DNA of 64,000 nucleotides from Straminergon stramineum (GCA_963920665.1 OY987265.1:39623001-39687000), one strand, 5' to 3'. Positions 36,644 to 49,922 are shown, counted from the first letter of the stretch. The notes: generated by a model from the letters alone, not told the origin. Numbers and translations: made by a program.

Positions 36644-37774
36644 GTATTTCTCAAGACATCGTCAGTTCAACAGGCATGTTAAGTACAGTGTTCATCTCGT
36701 TCATATGGCAACATGATGAAGGGGAACTCTTGCAATCAAACTATTCCTTACTTTGGTCTTGTACCATCATGGATAGGAGAGTATGTGAAATGTTCAATGC
36801 GCCTTGGTCTTCCTCGCATCAGTGTAGTATGTGCTGTCATTATTCTTCATACCTTTATGTCATTTATTAGTAAGAGATTCTCACGAAGATTGTCTCTATT
36901 TATTTGCTTTTGAAGTTCAAGGGATTTCCTACTTAAAAGTGTATGATTTTCACATATGTGCAGGTTTGTGGTGAAGGTGTAAATGCTGGAGTTTACTACA
37001 TTGACAACTACATTCGTGTGGTATATTGCATGTTGATGCTGAATGGTCATAATTTGTATAACAAGGGAAATACTTGCATATATATGAGATATTGGTACTA
37101 ATCTAGGCAGATTCCCAAACTTTTCTCAAGGACATTATCTCCAGTAGAAGTTAAGTTTGGTTGGATTATTATATTTGTGGGTTGCCTTCCCCGAGTTACC
37201 AAGTAAATTGGATTCTAGGTTGGAAAGTTATATACTTCAGGTTCAATAGCGCCAGATCCACTAATCAGTTTGGGAATGTAGGCCATGATTGATTGAACCT
37301 CAAATTCTATGTAGGTGGAAACCGTATATGATAACTTGACACGCTACTCAAGAGTCTCACCTAGGGATCTGGTGAGACATTCATAACAATGCCATTATTA
37401 CACTGTTGGAATTTTATATACACTTCTAGGGATAGTGGACGTCTGAACATGATTCAGTCATTTTTTTAATCATTTGATTTGTGGGCAGGATCTTGCAACA
37501 TTTAAGCACCCCGTTACAACCCTAAAGAGGGCTTATCTTAAACTACATTACCTAGTGGGTCACAAAAACACGACAGTGATTTATGAACTCTCATTTGGTA
37601 TGTTTAACATATGGTGTTGCAAATTTTCGAAGATGGTAAATGATGATGATTGCACAATTGTTTACAATGTGATTGGAATTTGTTCTTTGACAGGTTGACA
37701 AGGGTTGTATATTTGTCGAACAGGGTTTAAAGAATGATTTTTGAATGATCAATAATGTTGTGCTACAGATCTAG

Positions 37775-40700
37775 GTGATATTTTTGAATTGCTATCTTAC
37801 AGGCAATGCTATTATGTGAGAACTTCAATGTTTAAGCTTTTGAGTTTCTCTTTCCGATTGTTTCTTTTTTAATCTCAAGTCCCCAAAGCTAACATTCTTC
37901 TTCCTTCAATTGTCTATGGTTTACCACGGAGAAGTTGGAGATCTCTTTGGTTTTGTAGGCTCACTCATATGCAGGTCTTTAATGCATATATGCTAGGGCA
38001 AGTTAAGGCACATGTAGTACGTGATTGTTGAAGTGTTGAGGTTGTCTATGTAGGTTGAACTTCTTCAGATTATCAATATAGTAGAGCTCTTCCACTTGAA
38101 ACGTCAAAGAATGTTGTCTTTGCGCTTTTTGGCTTTTTACGTATGAAATTTTAAGTGCTCTCATAGCTTTCATTGTAGGTGAGGTATTCTTGCCCTGTCA
38201 TTGTACATGCACTCAGCATTGCAACTCTCAATTATTAGGTACTAGTGCACTTACTTCTGAGAATTTGTAGGTGAGGAAGAAACAAATAAATTTCTAAAAC
38301 CTTAGAGCATGGTTGTTTGTAGGAGGGATGTCACAAAGGAGATGTGAAAATGGGGGAGGATTTTAGGGCAAAATTCATGGAGGTGAGTGGTGAGTAAATG
38401 CAAGACAAGGTGTTGTAAGAGTCTTGGGAGGTTTATGGGAAGGTTGAGTATGTAGTGGGTTTGATGCAATCTTGTATTATCTTCTCAAATATTTAACTTG
38501 AAGATTTATGATGTTCATTTCATTGTTGGCTGATAAAAAAGAATTGGGAAGCTTGCTAAAGACCTTGAAGAGTTGAAGAAAGTGTACGTCCAAAGCAACC
38601 AAAGTGAATGGGGATGACAAAAGCTTTGGTAGATGTTGGAAGTTTGGTAGATAGATGCATAGGTAGAGTATGTAGATAGACATGTATGGCATTAGCTTAC
38701 ATTTTTCTGTACCCTTTTCATGCAATAAAAGTAACCCAATTTCACACATAAAAATTGTGCAATTTGATGTAAAGAAATTTATGTATTATCATGTACACAA
38801 ATGGTCCAATTTTCAAGCATAGAATGTGCTAAAATTTGAACTATGGATTTTGGTCACTATTCATGTCCACAAAATGCCCAAAATTCATGGATGGATCAAG
38901 GCTTACAAGCACCCTAATTCCACATATGAAAAATAACCATTTTCTTGTTAGGAGGATACAATTTAGGGAGAAAATTCATAAGATGAAAAATCCACCTTTT
39001 CATCTATGTCATACATGAATTTTGGCCTTTTTTATGTGTCACATTCTAGTTGTGCTACTCCTCCAAAACTCCAATGTTGCAAGTTCTTCTTGCAAAATCC
39101 TACAAAGGTTAACTATTTATCAATTCCTCAACCCTTGTAAAATCTACAATATATTCTTTTGACATGGAATTCACAATGACTTTAAACTTTCTCCACAAAT
39201 GTTCCATCCAATGCAATTGTCGATACAGGTTGAGACATGGGCTGAGACAGACCTTCACATTAGTGTAGCTCTGAACCAATAGACAAAGGTACGAGCTTAG
39301 CCTTTTCCACGACCTTTAATTTCCAAATAATTCCCCAATTCTAATTATTCATTAGTGCATTCATAGATTCGTGTTTCCCTGCATCAAAATTGTGTCATTC
39401 ATATGCCTAAAACTTCGCAAACTACAAATTGTATAGATCTCAGATTCAAATAAGAAAATTGAAGCTACACCTCTCTAGTTTCAACTGAAACTTGATTGCC
39501 ATTTCAGCGATTACGATATGGCATTTGATCTTCTAGTGTCCACAAATTCTAATAATCCTGTTTCAAATGAGCATAACGATCAAGGGACTAAGCAAACCCA
39601 AGAACAAGCAACAAGATTTAAAACCCTGCTCCAACTCTAGGGCAATATCCCAACTCAATTTTGCCAATTCAAGAGAATCCCTCTTTAACTTCAGATTAAG
39701 TATTGGCAATGCCAGCCTGCACACAATCGAAATAGCAAGGGCAAGAACCAAGCAACTATAAGACAAATCTTGTAGAAACATAATCACAATAAGCATAAGT
39801 ATCTTTAAAGCCAACAAAGGCTTTAATCCATATAGGGTACTAGGGTTTAATCTAGATTTTATGGGGTGGCTCCAGTGCTTTGTTTGAGTGCATTTCTATG
39901 GTATTGCCGTAGTAGGAAAGGATTGCTAGGCAAGGTTGAGGCCAAATATCCCAAAACTGGCTAAATTTTGCTTAGTTGCTACATAATTTCTTCATGCCCT
40001 CAGTATTAAATTCAAAAAAATCTTTCAAAAAATTAATAAACATTTGGCTAATTTCCTTGAAGCAATTATGGGATCGCTAGTTGAGGTTTGATAGCCACTT
40101 GAGGATTTCCAACAGGTGAAGTTCTGCTACAATAATCGTCAGCAATTATGATCAAAATCAATAAGATTCTGCATCACTCTTCATCTTCCAAGGCTTGGCA
40201 GAGATGACATTCTCACTACTAGCAACCGAAAGATGACAAGTACTTCAGCTACTTCTCTAGGACATTATGTCCAAGGGGAGCTCCCCATCAATAGCTTGGC
40301 CTCGATGAAGGTCCTAGTTTAGGTTTACGATTCTAGAGATGACGATGCAATACAAGCCACCGCTTTGGCCAGATATGGGTGATTGTTAGCTTGTCTTTGC
40401 TAGAATCTTCTTTGTAGTTGGGCTTTTGGACGGGTGCTGTAATTTTATGAAACACAAAGAAAAGCTAAAAATAAATTATATCAAAAAATAAAATGTTTAT
40501 CAAGAGGATATCAAACGAACTTGAAATCCAAAATTTGAATCATATGAATGGATTGTTAGTTGAACTCTTTAAAGAATAAATTTTCAAAAAAAATAACATA
40601 AATATTGTCGTAGTGTTATATTGAATGTATTTGGGGGGAAAACTCGAAGAAGTAATGATTTGACTCCTTCATCTAAATGAAAGAAGTTACGTGTTATAGA

Positions 40701-42390
40701 AAATCTATGTTTTTGCAATACTAGTCTATCATGACGTTATTTTGTTTTTTGTTTCTTTTCAAAACAAGACTCAATTAAGGTTTTCATTTTCCTTTGTATC
40801 ATTTATTGTAAAAACAATTTTTGATTTCAACAAATCCAAGTTGGATGCATTGAATTATCTAATCTTGTACCAATTTTGTGTCAAAAAAGAAAATAATCTT
40901 GTACCAATTTCTTCTTCTTGTCATATGTATGTATGTTTTGTTTGAACTTCTTCTTCTTGAAATATGTATATAAATATATACATATATGTATTCATGTGGC
41001 TTAAACTATAATTCAAGAAGGTTTGTTGCATCCAAATGAATCTTGGAAAACATTGTTTAGGCAATAGATGGATTGTAGATATCATTGAAATGCTAAATCA
41101 AGTTGACACAAAAATAAACACCAACAACACATTCAACATTTTTGACTCTAGAGAACAAGCAAGTCATAGATTTTTATTGACATTGATAAAAATGATATAT
41201 AAATGATCACGTATTCATCATGTTGCACAAAAATCATTTTAGAAGTAAAATGTTTTTAGTGTCATCAAAGAAAGATTGTCAATCATTTTTATCTATATAA
41301 CTATAGAAAGAATATAAAGGCTATAGTCTTTTTAAATTATCTGAGACTAACAACATAAAACATAAAGAAGTTATAAATTACAACACATCTTCGTGAACTA
41401 TTTGTTTTCATTGAAGAAGGCCATATTTGTTATATTGAGACTTTTCGCAAATTTTGAGACAGAATGCTAGTTATTGAAAAATTCATTTAAAAAATTAGGA
41501 ATTGAAACCAAAAGTAAATAATGCTCAAATAGTGATCCTATAATGAAATTCTAAAAGTTGGTGTTGTTACCTATTTATAAAAAAATACCAGAAAAGAGAT
41601 CAAATTATTTATTCTCGGGTCGAGGATAAAACTGAGACTGCAAAAGGTCTCAATATAATGAATATGGCCTTGAAGGTCAATGAATTGACTTGAAGGATTA
41701 TATAATGTTAATGAAGACTCATGTTGTGCATCATTTTTGTATTCAAATACAAGATGTTTAAATTCAATTCTTGTAATTTAGGTGTTGCACAACAAAATCT
41801 TAATTGTCAACAATGATTCAATTGAATTGCAACTTGTAGAGGCCACTGCCATATTGTGAATAGTGAACCACTTGCTTTGGCTCCGGTATTGTCTATGATA
41901 ATAGGCAACACTGTGTGTAATGAACTAAATTTTTTTTTAAAAATTACCAACTATGGAAGTAAATGTAAAGCAATCATTATTACTTGGAATTGAAATATGT
42001 ATTGTTCATCTAATGCTTTTCCATTTAGGAATTCTAATGATGAAGGGGGAATAATGCCATTCGACAAATAAAGAATGCAATGAACTAATTAGAGTGTACC
42101 TAAATAATTTGTTCTTAGAAGCAATGAAGAATATCACATGTGTTGGTGTGAAAACCAAAAAAAATTGAACAAAAAGAGTTTTAATGCATTGCATAAGTAA
42201 GAAGAAGAAAAAAAACAAGGGTTGTTTTCAAAGTTCAAAATGAAATGCTAGCAACAAAAATGTTGGAAGTATAGATGGCCATGTGCAACAATAGAGGGAG
42301 ATCCTAACATTGAAGAAAATGCATACAAAGTAAACTCCAATGTTGGATAGAAATGAATGGAAAAATGGGCCCATCAGAGCATGGAAGTCA
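37775..42390. other. Long AT-rich intergenic stretch
   Basis: Apart from weak PAN2-like traces up to about 38060, I see no gene, no long frame with coding character and no structured repeat. Confidence 0.55.
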
Positions 42391-43645
42391 CACTATAAGA
42401 AAACAATGTTTTTTTAATGTTAGAAAAAACGTGCCCTAGCGTTCAATTTGACATGAAAATGATCCAGGTAGATGTCACCTAAAATTTGTTATAACGGACG
42501 GGCAATAAAACTACCAAAATCAAGGAAAATGCGTCCAATTTTAGCTTGTTTTTCTCTAATGTCACAAACAACACGGTCTTCCAAAGTCTCCACAATGCGG
42601 CATGTGGATGCCATGTAAGCACCACATAGGCAAAAAAGATCCAAGTGGGATTTTTTTCATCTAGCCCATCGATGATAAGGCTCTTGACATGGCACTTGAC
42701 ATAGTGGTGGGAAAAGTGACGTGAAACCCATTATGATGATGTGGCATGCCTAGTTAGCACACTTTTATGTCATTTTTAATTTTTAATTTTTCTTTTTCAG
42801 ATGTCAAATTCGATGTTTAGACTTTTTTGAGACATCAATTTCTGCATATTATACCTATCAAGCAAGACCAATAAAAAAGAATGATTAAAAATAAAATAAA
42901 ATAAGCAAAATTTCTTGAATTCAACAAGAATTGAAGAAAACTTACCATCTACCATCAAGAGAATTTTTGATGGCAAAATGAAGGAATTCCTTCATTAAAA
43001 ATTAGTGAAAATGAAGATAACAAAGGTCATATTTATATTCTTTGTCCGTCCATGGTGAGACAAAAGATATGGGATAAATAGAATATAGGAACTCAACCAT
43101 TGTACATCTCGACACTATTTTAGACATCTAACATTGTTTTAGACATCTCGATGTCATTTCAAACATTTTACATTGAACACAATTCTTATTTTACATATCC
43201 CATACTGTTTGTTTCACTTCCAACGCCCACTTGTATAAAGAACATCTCTTTTTCATCCATGGTGCACATCCATCCATTTTTTTTTTGGTAGGACATGCCA
43301 TGTGGTTGCCCTTCCGTAAAATTTTCATATATGGTCAACTTATTACCATAGACCATAGTAATTTTTATTGACTTACCCATAGTCAAAGTGGGTCTACTTG
43401 CTAATGTGGCAGTCTATGTTTTTTTGGATGTCACAGAAAACCATCAACATGTTTTTTCTAACATCATTAAGAACATGTCCGTCTACAAGAACATTTTCTT
43501 GTTTTCCAACTCAGCCATGCACGTTTTCCGCAACATCACATCAAATTCACACTCTCATGTCCGTTGATCGTCTAACACAGTGACATCTCAAAAAGCAGGT
43601 TACGTTTCTTGAAAATAGCATTAAAAACATAGGTTTCATATAGTG
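42391..43645. mobile_element. CACTA transposon, non-autonomous, 1,255 bp, TSD TCA
   Basis: It begins CACTATAAGAAAACAATG and ends CATAGGTTTCATATAGTG. TCA flanks both ends (42388-42390 and 43646-43648). The terminal sequence is close to that of the 33079 element, so they are one family. Short direct repeats with gatgtca and gacatc occur inside. No coding capacity. Confidence 0.88.
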
Positions 43646-43697
43646 TCAGTCCCCCTTCACATTGAGAGTCCATTGTTCCATTCATTCCTTTGTTATT

Positions 43698-44620
43698 TTA
43701 ACCCCTAAAGGACCATTGTCCCTTCGGGGGACAAATGAGATTTCGGGCAGGTACCTACAGATTCAATTTTTGTCCTGATTTTTTGAAAATTTTTATGAAG
43801 ATAGAAAAAATTATTAGCTTGGTGGGAATGTAATTTTTTTTTCATTTGGTGCCCGGGAACAAAAGTTATGCCCAAAGCCCCAAATAAGCTCAAAACAAGG
43901 GAGAGGGGGCAGCCAAAAAAAGTTTTAAAATTTTTAATTTTTTTCCTTTATATATTATATTTTTGTCTACTCGTAAAGATTTGATTCATTCCATTTGGAT
44001 TTGTTATGAGAAAGTTATAGACAATCTTGTTTTTCGGGCACTTAGAGCATCTTCTTGAAAAAATAACTTATAGGATTCATTTCTGAATGTAGTTTTACAA
44101 TTTTTCAAAAAAAAAGGTCTGTGTGGTTTCATTTTCTTTTTAGAAAAATCTCACCATTGGGATTAGGGAATTTTAATTCCATCTTAGAGATATTAATAAT
44201 TTAGATTTTCCTTCTATCTTGTACCTACTTATACTTAAACAATTTTTTAAAGAATAAAAATTAAATTTTTTGTATTTTCTTTTTTTTCCTAGACTCTCAA
44301 CTCAATTCTCCACCATAAAGATTTAAAGCTCAAAACTCTAAAGTGCAAAAAATTGAAGTTATAAAGGTTCAAAGTCAAATAACCTAGTCCAACAATATAT
44401 GGAAAAACTTGTTGTATTCACTTAAAAAGGAGATATCTTGCAATCTATGTAGTCAAAATTTCTGAAATTTTTTCCACACATTTTCATACTAGTTAGGTGT
44501 AAGATCCTACTGTTAGATGTGAAAAAAATACAATTTTCAAATATTTTTACTCTTTCCTCTAAAAACGGCAGTTTTGAGTGTTTTTTAGCAGAGAAAAGGC
44601 CTTGGTCCTTTAGGGGTTAA
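43698..44620 (+). mobile_element. TTAA-flanked inverted-repeat element, copy 5
   Basis: Left end TTAACCCCTAAAGGACC and right end GGTCCTTTAGGGGTTAA are perfect 17-bp inverted repeats. Interior order as in copy 3 (aaaagttatg, caatctatgtagtcaaa, aaaaacggcagttttgagtg, ggccttggtcc). 923 bp, non-coding. It lies 50 bp after the CACTA element but is separate. Confidence 0.8.
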
Positions 44621-45187
44621 TTCATCACATTGTCATAGCTTCTATAACATTTTAATTAACTAATATAAAGCAATCTCCCTCGGAGGAAAGATAACACCTT
44701 GTAGATGCTTGAGGGGGAATTTAGTCATCATATAGAGAGAATCATTGGTGGGTTGAAAAGTTGGAGTGCTAGTGTGCTTCATTGATTAGAAAGTAACAAT
44801 GAATCTTGGTCTAGTTAGGATGCATGATTTGTGGAAGAGTGTAATGCCTCGTCCAACATTGGTTACCAATGTTATGCATGTTCCCTACACTTGTCAGTAA
44901 TTCCCTATTGGCAATTGAAGAGTCTTTTAGGTTTGATGAAAAATGTATTGGATGATTTACATAAGGAAGTTCCATGGCATTCAGTAGTATCTACAGTCAC
45001 TATAAATCATAGGTTTAGAATAGGTGGCTTGGAATATTCAACATTCAACATTACTTCATGAATAACTATAGTAAGTGGACAAGTGGAGGTTGAAAGTGAT
45101 GAGCAAAGGAAAGACAATGGACATGAAGGTTGTTGGATTTTAAATATTCTATACCATATACACTGGAGCCAAGATGATAGTACATGT
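44621..45187. other. Intergenic, no gene seen
   Basis: A 76-codon frame at 44831-45061 has no recognisable feature. Confidence 0.5.
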
Positions 45188-45588
45188 TAAGGTAGAAGCA
45201 CCCACATGTAACACTTACCCTGGATCTTTTGATCTTGAGGGTGCATAGAGAGAAAAACGATATATATATATGTTAGGAAATGGTTTGGGAAACCAACAAA
45301 ATTGGTTTTGTATTTTTTCAAGCTTGTTTGAATATTATACAAATTTTTGGAAAGAAAATTGTAGACGCACCTATAATGGACACTAAACTAACACTAAAGT
45401 AGGCATGAAAATACCCAAAAGCGACACACTATGAGGTTGGATTATGTATGGGTGATTGGCTACTTCTTAGAAGAGTGACAACTTTTTGGAACCCCAGCTG
45501 TCTACTTTGGGTCTACTTACACTTGGATTTAGGTTGTTTCTTAGGTATCAAAGTATGACTTTTGTTACGTTTTGGTGCTTCTACCTTA
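45188..45588. mobile_element. MITE-like element, 401 bp, 15-bp perfect TIRs
   Basis: TAAGGTAGAAGCACC at the left end is repeated exactly in reverse complement at the right end. Similarity continues inward (gtaaca at the same distance), giving about 25 bp in all. No coding frame. No certain target duplication, so the superfamily is open. Confidence 0.62.
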
Positions 45589-47077
45589 TTGAATGTTAGG
45601 TGGTTTTTGTATAGTTGTGAATACATAAAATCAAATGTAATTGCTAGTTTTATAATTTTGTGACAATCTTTATGAACCACTAACTACATATATGTATTCT
45701 TTTAGAGAGGATGTTCTTGAGAATTAAAAGTGGTTTCAAAAATTTGAAGCGCATAGGTAGGAAAGTGTTTTGTGGGCAATTTATTCTTTAATGGTCAAGT
45801 TAAATTTTTTGAAGAACAAGTGCATGGGAATACATAGTGTTTAGAAAATGTTTGTATTCAAGTCCATTGTGTAACATTTAAAACTCTCCTTTGTGGTTGT
45901 TATGTAATTCTTGAAGAGCAAGTGCAGTTTGACTTCAAAAATTACATGGTTAGTTCAGAACATGGTTTTCAGACGATGACATGTAATTGAAAAATGAGAT
46001 AAATATCTTTAAAAGAATTGGTATTTAGAATTCAATTTTCTAAAGCTAAAGGAAAAAATGGTCCTGTGAATTGATCATTTGATCATACTCAATGTATAGT
46101 TAGATTTAAAAAGAGTTTTCATTTTTCCACTGTCAATTTTATTGATAAATGTTGGTCATTGCAATATGTAAGAGGTTCAATTGTGTGCATGTGTTGTATA
46201 AGCCATTGTTAACAAGTTTCGATAGAAAGTGATTTGTAAGTTTTATTTGTTTATTTTCTATTAATGAAGCATGTTGTTGTTTTAAATATTTGAATACATT
46301 GAATACTTTTGAGGATGAAGTGTTACATTGTAGACCAATTTGTGAGTGCTTATTAATCTAAAATCTTTGAGGATAATATTGCCTATACTTAGCAATAGCT
46401 CAATATTTTTATAAAATTATGTTTCTTTGTAGCAGAAGATGCATTTGAGAAGTTATATTTTATACACCAAAAAACAATTTCAATGAGTTCACTTGGATGA
46501 AATTGTTTTTAGAATTTAGGTTCTACAACAATGCATTTTTAAAGTGTCTAGAGGAAGGTAGGAAGTCATCATTGATAGGTCATTCTTACAAGCCTCATAG
46601 TGTTCATACTATGTAAAGATGATCCTAAAATTGAAGTGTAGATTGACCCATAAGGATTTGAGTAGTGTTGTTTGCAAGTTTCATTTCACATATGTTACAT
46701 GTTTGCCAAAACTATATTTGCATAATTATAGATCTTCAATGTTTTCAAATTTATTGAGGACTAATTAGTAAATTTTAGAAATTAACACAATATAGTAGAA
46801 TGAGTGAGAATTACAACCAAATTCATTTGTACTACCGCAATGATTTGAAGATGCAAAATCAATGTCATGAAAATTTTGATTTATTTTGAAAATTGATACA
46901 AGACATTAAAAAATTTGTGTAGCCTAATCACAAATAGTGTGGCTTGAATGAAATAGAAATGCAAAGACAAGGTCATCACATGTATATGGGATGGTAGGAG
47001 GTAATGCAACCCATGTTGGATATATAAATTATAATTAGTAGGAGGGGAACTACTCATAGTTAAACTAGAAGCCAAGA
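45589..47077. other. AT-rich intergenic stretch
   Basis: Nothing recognisable. Confidence 0.5.
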
Positions 47078-47444
47078 TTGTATTCAAAGTAGAATTTCAA
47101 ACCTTGTTTAGGCATATAAGTAAAAAAATTCAAAAAAAATTGAACTTATTTAATGTGGGGAATCAACTGAATTGTCTTCTTCAAAAATCCGATTGTGATT
47201 TTGAACCTCCAATCCAAAGTTGCGGACAATTTTAGAAAGGGGTTGGAAGGAACATTTTTTTTTAACATTGTCAAACATCCTTTTTGAATTTTGTGCTTAA
47301 CTTTTTCTTGGAACTTCAACATCACAAACGTATTTTTCAAGAAAAAAGTAGGTTGATTCCTCAACTTTTGTTAGTTCAAAGTTTCTTGAAAAAAATTATT
47401 CTTCTATGCCTAAACAAGGTTTGAAATTCTATTTTGAACACAAT
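47078..47444. repeat. Foldback element of about 370 bp
   Basis: The left arm starting attgtattcaaagtagaatt (47078) is mirrored by the right arm ending at 47444; both share the core caaaccttgtttaggcata. Looser pairing continues toward the centre. Related sequence occurs inside the CACTA element (34068-34280) and at 50480-50818. Confidence 0.6.
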
Positions 47445-47692
47445 TTGTAAGTTTTGGCATTGAACGGTGAAGCTCTCATCTTTAAATTATCCCATACCCT
47501 TTGAAGACTCAAGACAATGGATTTCATTATAAAAACAAACTCTCCACCTTGTAGGCTTATCAAATGTCCATGAGGTCAGTCCTTTACTTTGTTGCCAAAA
47601 TTATAATTGGTGGTATGTGAGAATTGAAGTGTAGGTTTTGACTTTTTGGCTAACTCGAGAATTTGTATTTGAACTTTGTTTTTTAACCCATT

Positions 47693-47995
47693 AAGGGCAT
47701 GGGGAATTGTGAACCGAATGCAATGGGATAAGAATCAAGACAATCTATGTTGGCATGCGATTTAGGGGTTGAAAAAACTAATGAAATATAGGTTGAAAAT
47801 ACAAAAATCTTCCAACTAGGGAACCTTGAATTGCCATGAAATTAGTTGTGGAGGCCCAATCATTTATGCCAATTCCTTCAGTATGGTCAGATTTCTAGAA
47901 TGCATCACAATTTGATATTTTTTTTCCATGTTTAGCTTGAGACCACAAAATGTCTTGCCCACCCCAAAAATCAACCATGGGCCTCAATGGATTAA
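47693..47995. mobile_element. Short TTAA-flanked element, 303 bp
   Basis: Left end TTAACCCATTAAGGGCATGG; the right end read in reverse complement is TTAATCCATTGAGGCCCATGG-like. These are inverted ends with TTAA outermost. The terminal sequence differs from the main family beyond TTAACCC. Non-coding. Confidence 0.5.
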
Positions 47996-49922
47996 TCCTT
48001 GATGAATTTGACAATTTTTTCTTATTCAATTTTGTGCACAAGGATTTCTATAGAATAATTATTTTCTGCCAACCCTAATGCACATGTTGGATATTTTACA
48101 TTAGAGCAAAGTGAACTGAGATCTAGTAATTTTTGCAAAATCCAAAGGCTTGATAGAATTACAAACTTGGACCTCAATTAAAAATGGTTGACAATTTGGG
48201 AATCTCATCCTCACACTATCCTTGACAACCTTCCTTCGGGCAACACTGTAGAAAGGCAAAAATCCAATAGGAAAGCTGGTGAGTTGTCCTTGTAAGAAAT
48301 TACCACTTAATTCCATGTATGATTTCACCACTAGGCAAAATCCACATATGAATGTTGCACACATATTCTTATCACTAAAATTATTGTTATGAATAATTGC
48401 ACTGCTCTTGCATTTCAATTGTGTTAGAGTATCCTACTGATTCGAACATGCAAATGAGAACTAGGGGTTCTTTGCACAATAACTTGGAATGAAGAAGCAC
48501 AATGACCCGTGAACACGGCCTCTTTAATGTGCATCTATAAATGTAGAAATGATGAGCCACCACTTTTGGATTTGCATTTTCAGATCCTATTCAATGATCA
48601 TAAGTGGCTTTGTCAGATAATTTGAAGGACACATTCTCCAAACCATTGGCCGCCAAAATGAAGAAGACCACGGACCTGTAAATTTTTTGGGAATAGCCTA
48701 TAGCGACTGGATGTCCAATTATAATTAGAGTCCAAACTTTAAAGATCAACAATGTTGATAGCACATTAACTACTATGCCATAGTCCCACATTTCAAAAAT
48801 TTGAGTTTGAAATTCGTGCCTAGCTAACCAACCTACTGTTGATAACCGCGGGAGAACTAGGCTACATCATAATTTCCTCAAATCGCATAAGGAATCCTTA
48901 TTTCTCTACGAAAGGTCTTCGCAATGCAATTATTGAGGGCCAACTCTTGTAGTTTGGAGAGTGAGTTCATTTACTTGTCTTCGACCTCATGCTAGTAGAG
49001 ATCCATAGTTGCAAACCTCCTATTTCAAAGACTATAAAGAAGAGGAAGAAGCATTGTTCTCTCTACTTCTCATCCTCGAGGGCATTGAGTAGATCTAGAA
49101 TGAATAGAAAAAAATATCGCATCGAAGTCAGGGTAGGCAACACGAGGTGGTTTGAGGAAAATCCTTTGTTTCGACGGTGAGAGTGTTGGGGAGGAGGATA
49201 TTGGAACCGGACACAACCAACTAGAGGAGAACATCGCCACTAACATAAGCATGTTTTCTTCCCTCTCCTTTGCTTTCTTCTACATTGCTTTTACTCAATG
49301 TTTTTTCTAGTCACCATTATAGTATTGAGAATTTCCATTCTTTCAGGAATTTTGTAATTAAAGTTCTTTGTCCGAAATATCCATAGCTACCTAGGAAACT
49401 CTTGTTGTATTGTAATGTACTCAAACCCACCAAGGGAATTGCTAGCAACCTTGTCATGCCTCAACCTTACGGAACTTTCGTTTCCTCTCAAGGTAAAATA
49501 GAGAAGGCTAGCTTTCAATGACGAGCTTCAATTAATTGCAATGAGAAAAATTTACGTTACTCTAGTATACTAGAATGGTTTAGCAATCCACTATGCATTG
49601 AGTTTGGATGTTTTGTTCGAAATGGAATTGAGTCGAATTTCCTCTTGAGAAATTCTTCGATGCCTAGGATGGACCTTGAGAGCTTAACAATTGAAAAATT
49701 ATGACCAATCTTCAAACCGCAAGAGCCTTCAGCATTAACTTGAATAAATTATGATTTTGAATCAAAGAGCTCAAGAAATACGAGAATAGAGTCCTGACCC
49801 ATTCGAGAGTCACAATTCAGAATCTCTCAGTCACGGCGGAAGTGGCAGTCTTGTAAGTCCCGAAGTGTTAGGATTCTGAAACGAAGACGGGGTACATTAC
49901 CGAAAAATTTGAGGAGAAGTTC
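47996..49922. other. Intergenic; no supported gene
   Basis: The 105-codon minus frame at 48101-48418 and the GC-richer stretch 48840-49250 show no domain I recognise. Part of 49020-49250 might be an old coding remnant. Confidence 0.4.

Larger units (their letters stand above)
32215..37774 (+). pseudogene. PAN2-like deadenylase gene fragment (C-terminal part)
   Basis: Exon-like blocks in the order of PAN2: the end of the inactive ubiquitin-protease-like domain (32215-32374, DWVLFNDFCIAPTSALEV; 32744 onward, VTLYGKQKVPCLLYYSRV, joined in frame across a 369-bp GT-AG intron), then exonuclease pieces: about 36700-36826 (..LPRISV, donor gtatgt), 36964-37020 (GVNAGVYYIDNYI), 37315-37371 (NLTRYSRVSPRDL), 37489-37554 (TTLKRAYLKLHYL) and 37694-37774 (GCIFVEQGLKNDF). 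Intron borders are largely kept. It is broken: TGA at 37742-37744 where Arg is expected, EQGL in place of the expected GHGL, and no WD40 N-terminus in the window. Weak traces continue to about 38060. A CACTA element occupies 33079-36643. Intact PAN2 trims mRNA poly(A) tails together with PAN3. Confidence 0.7.
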
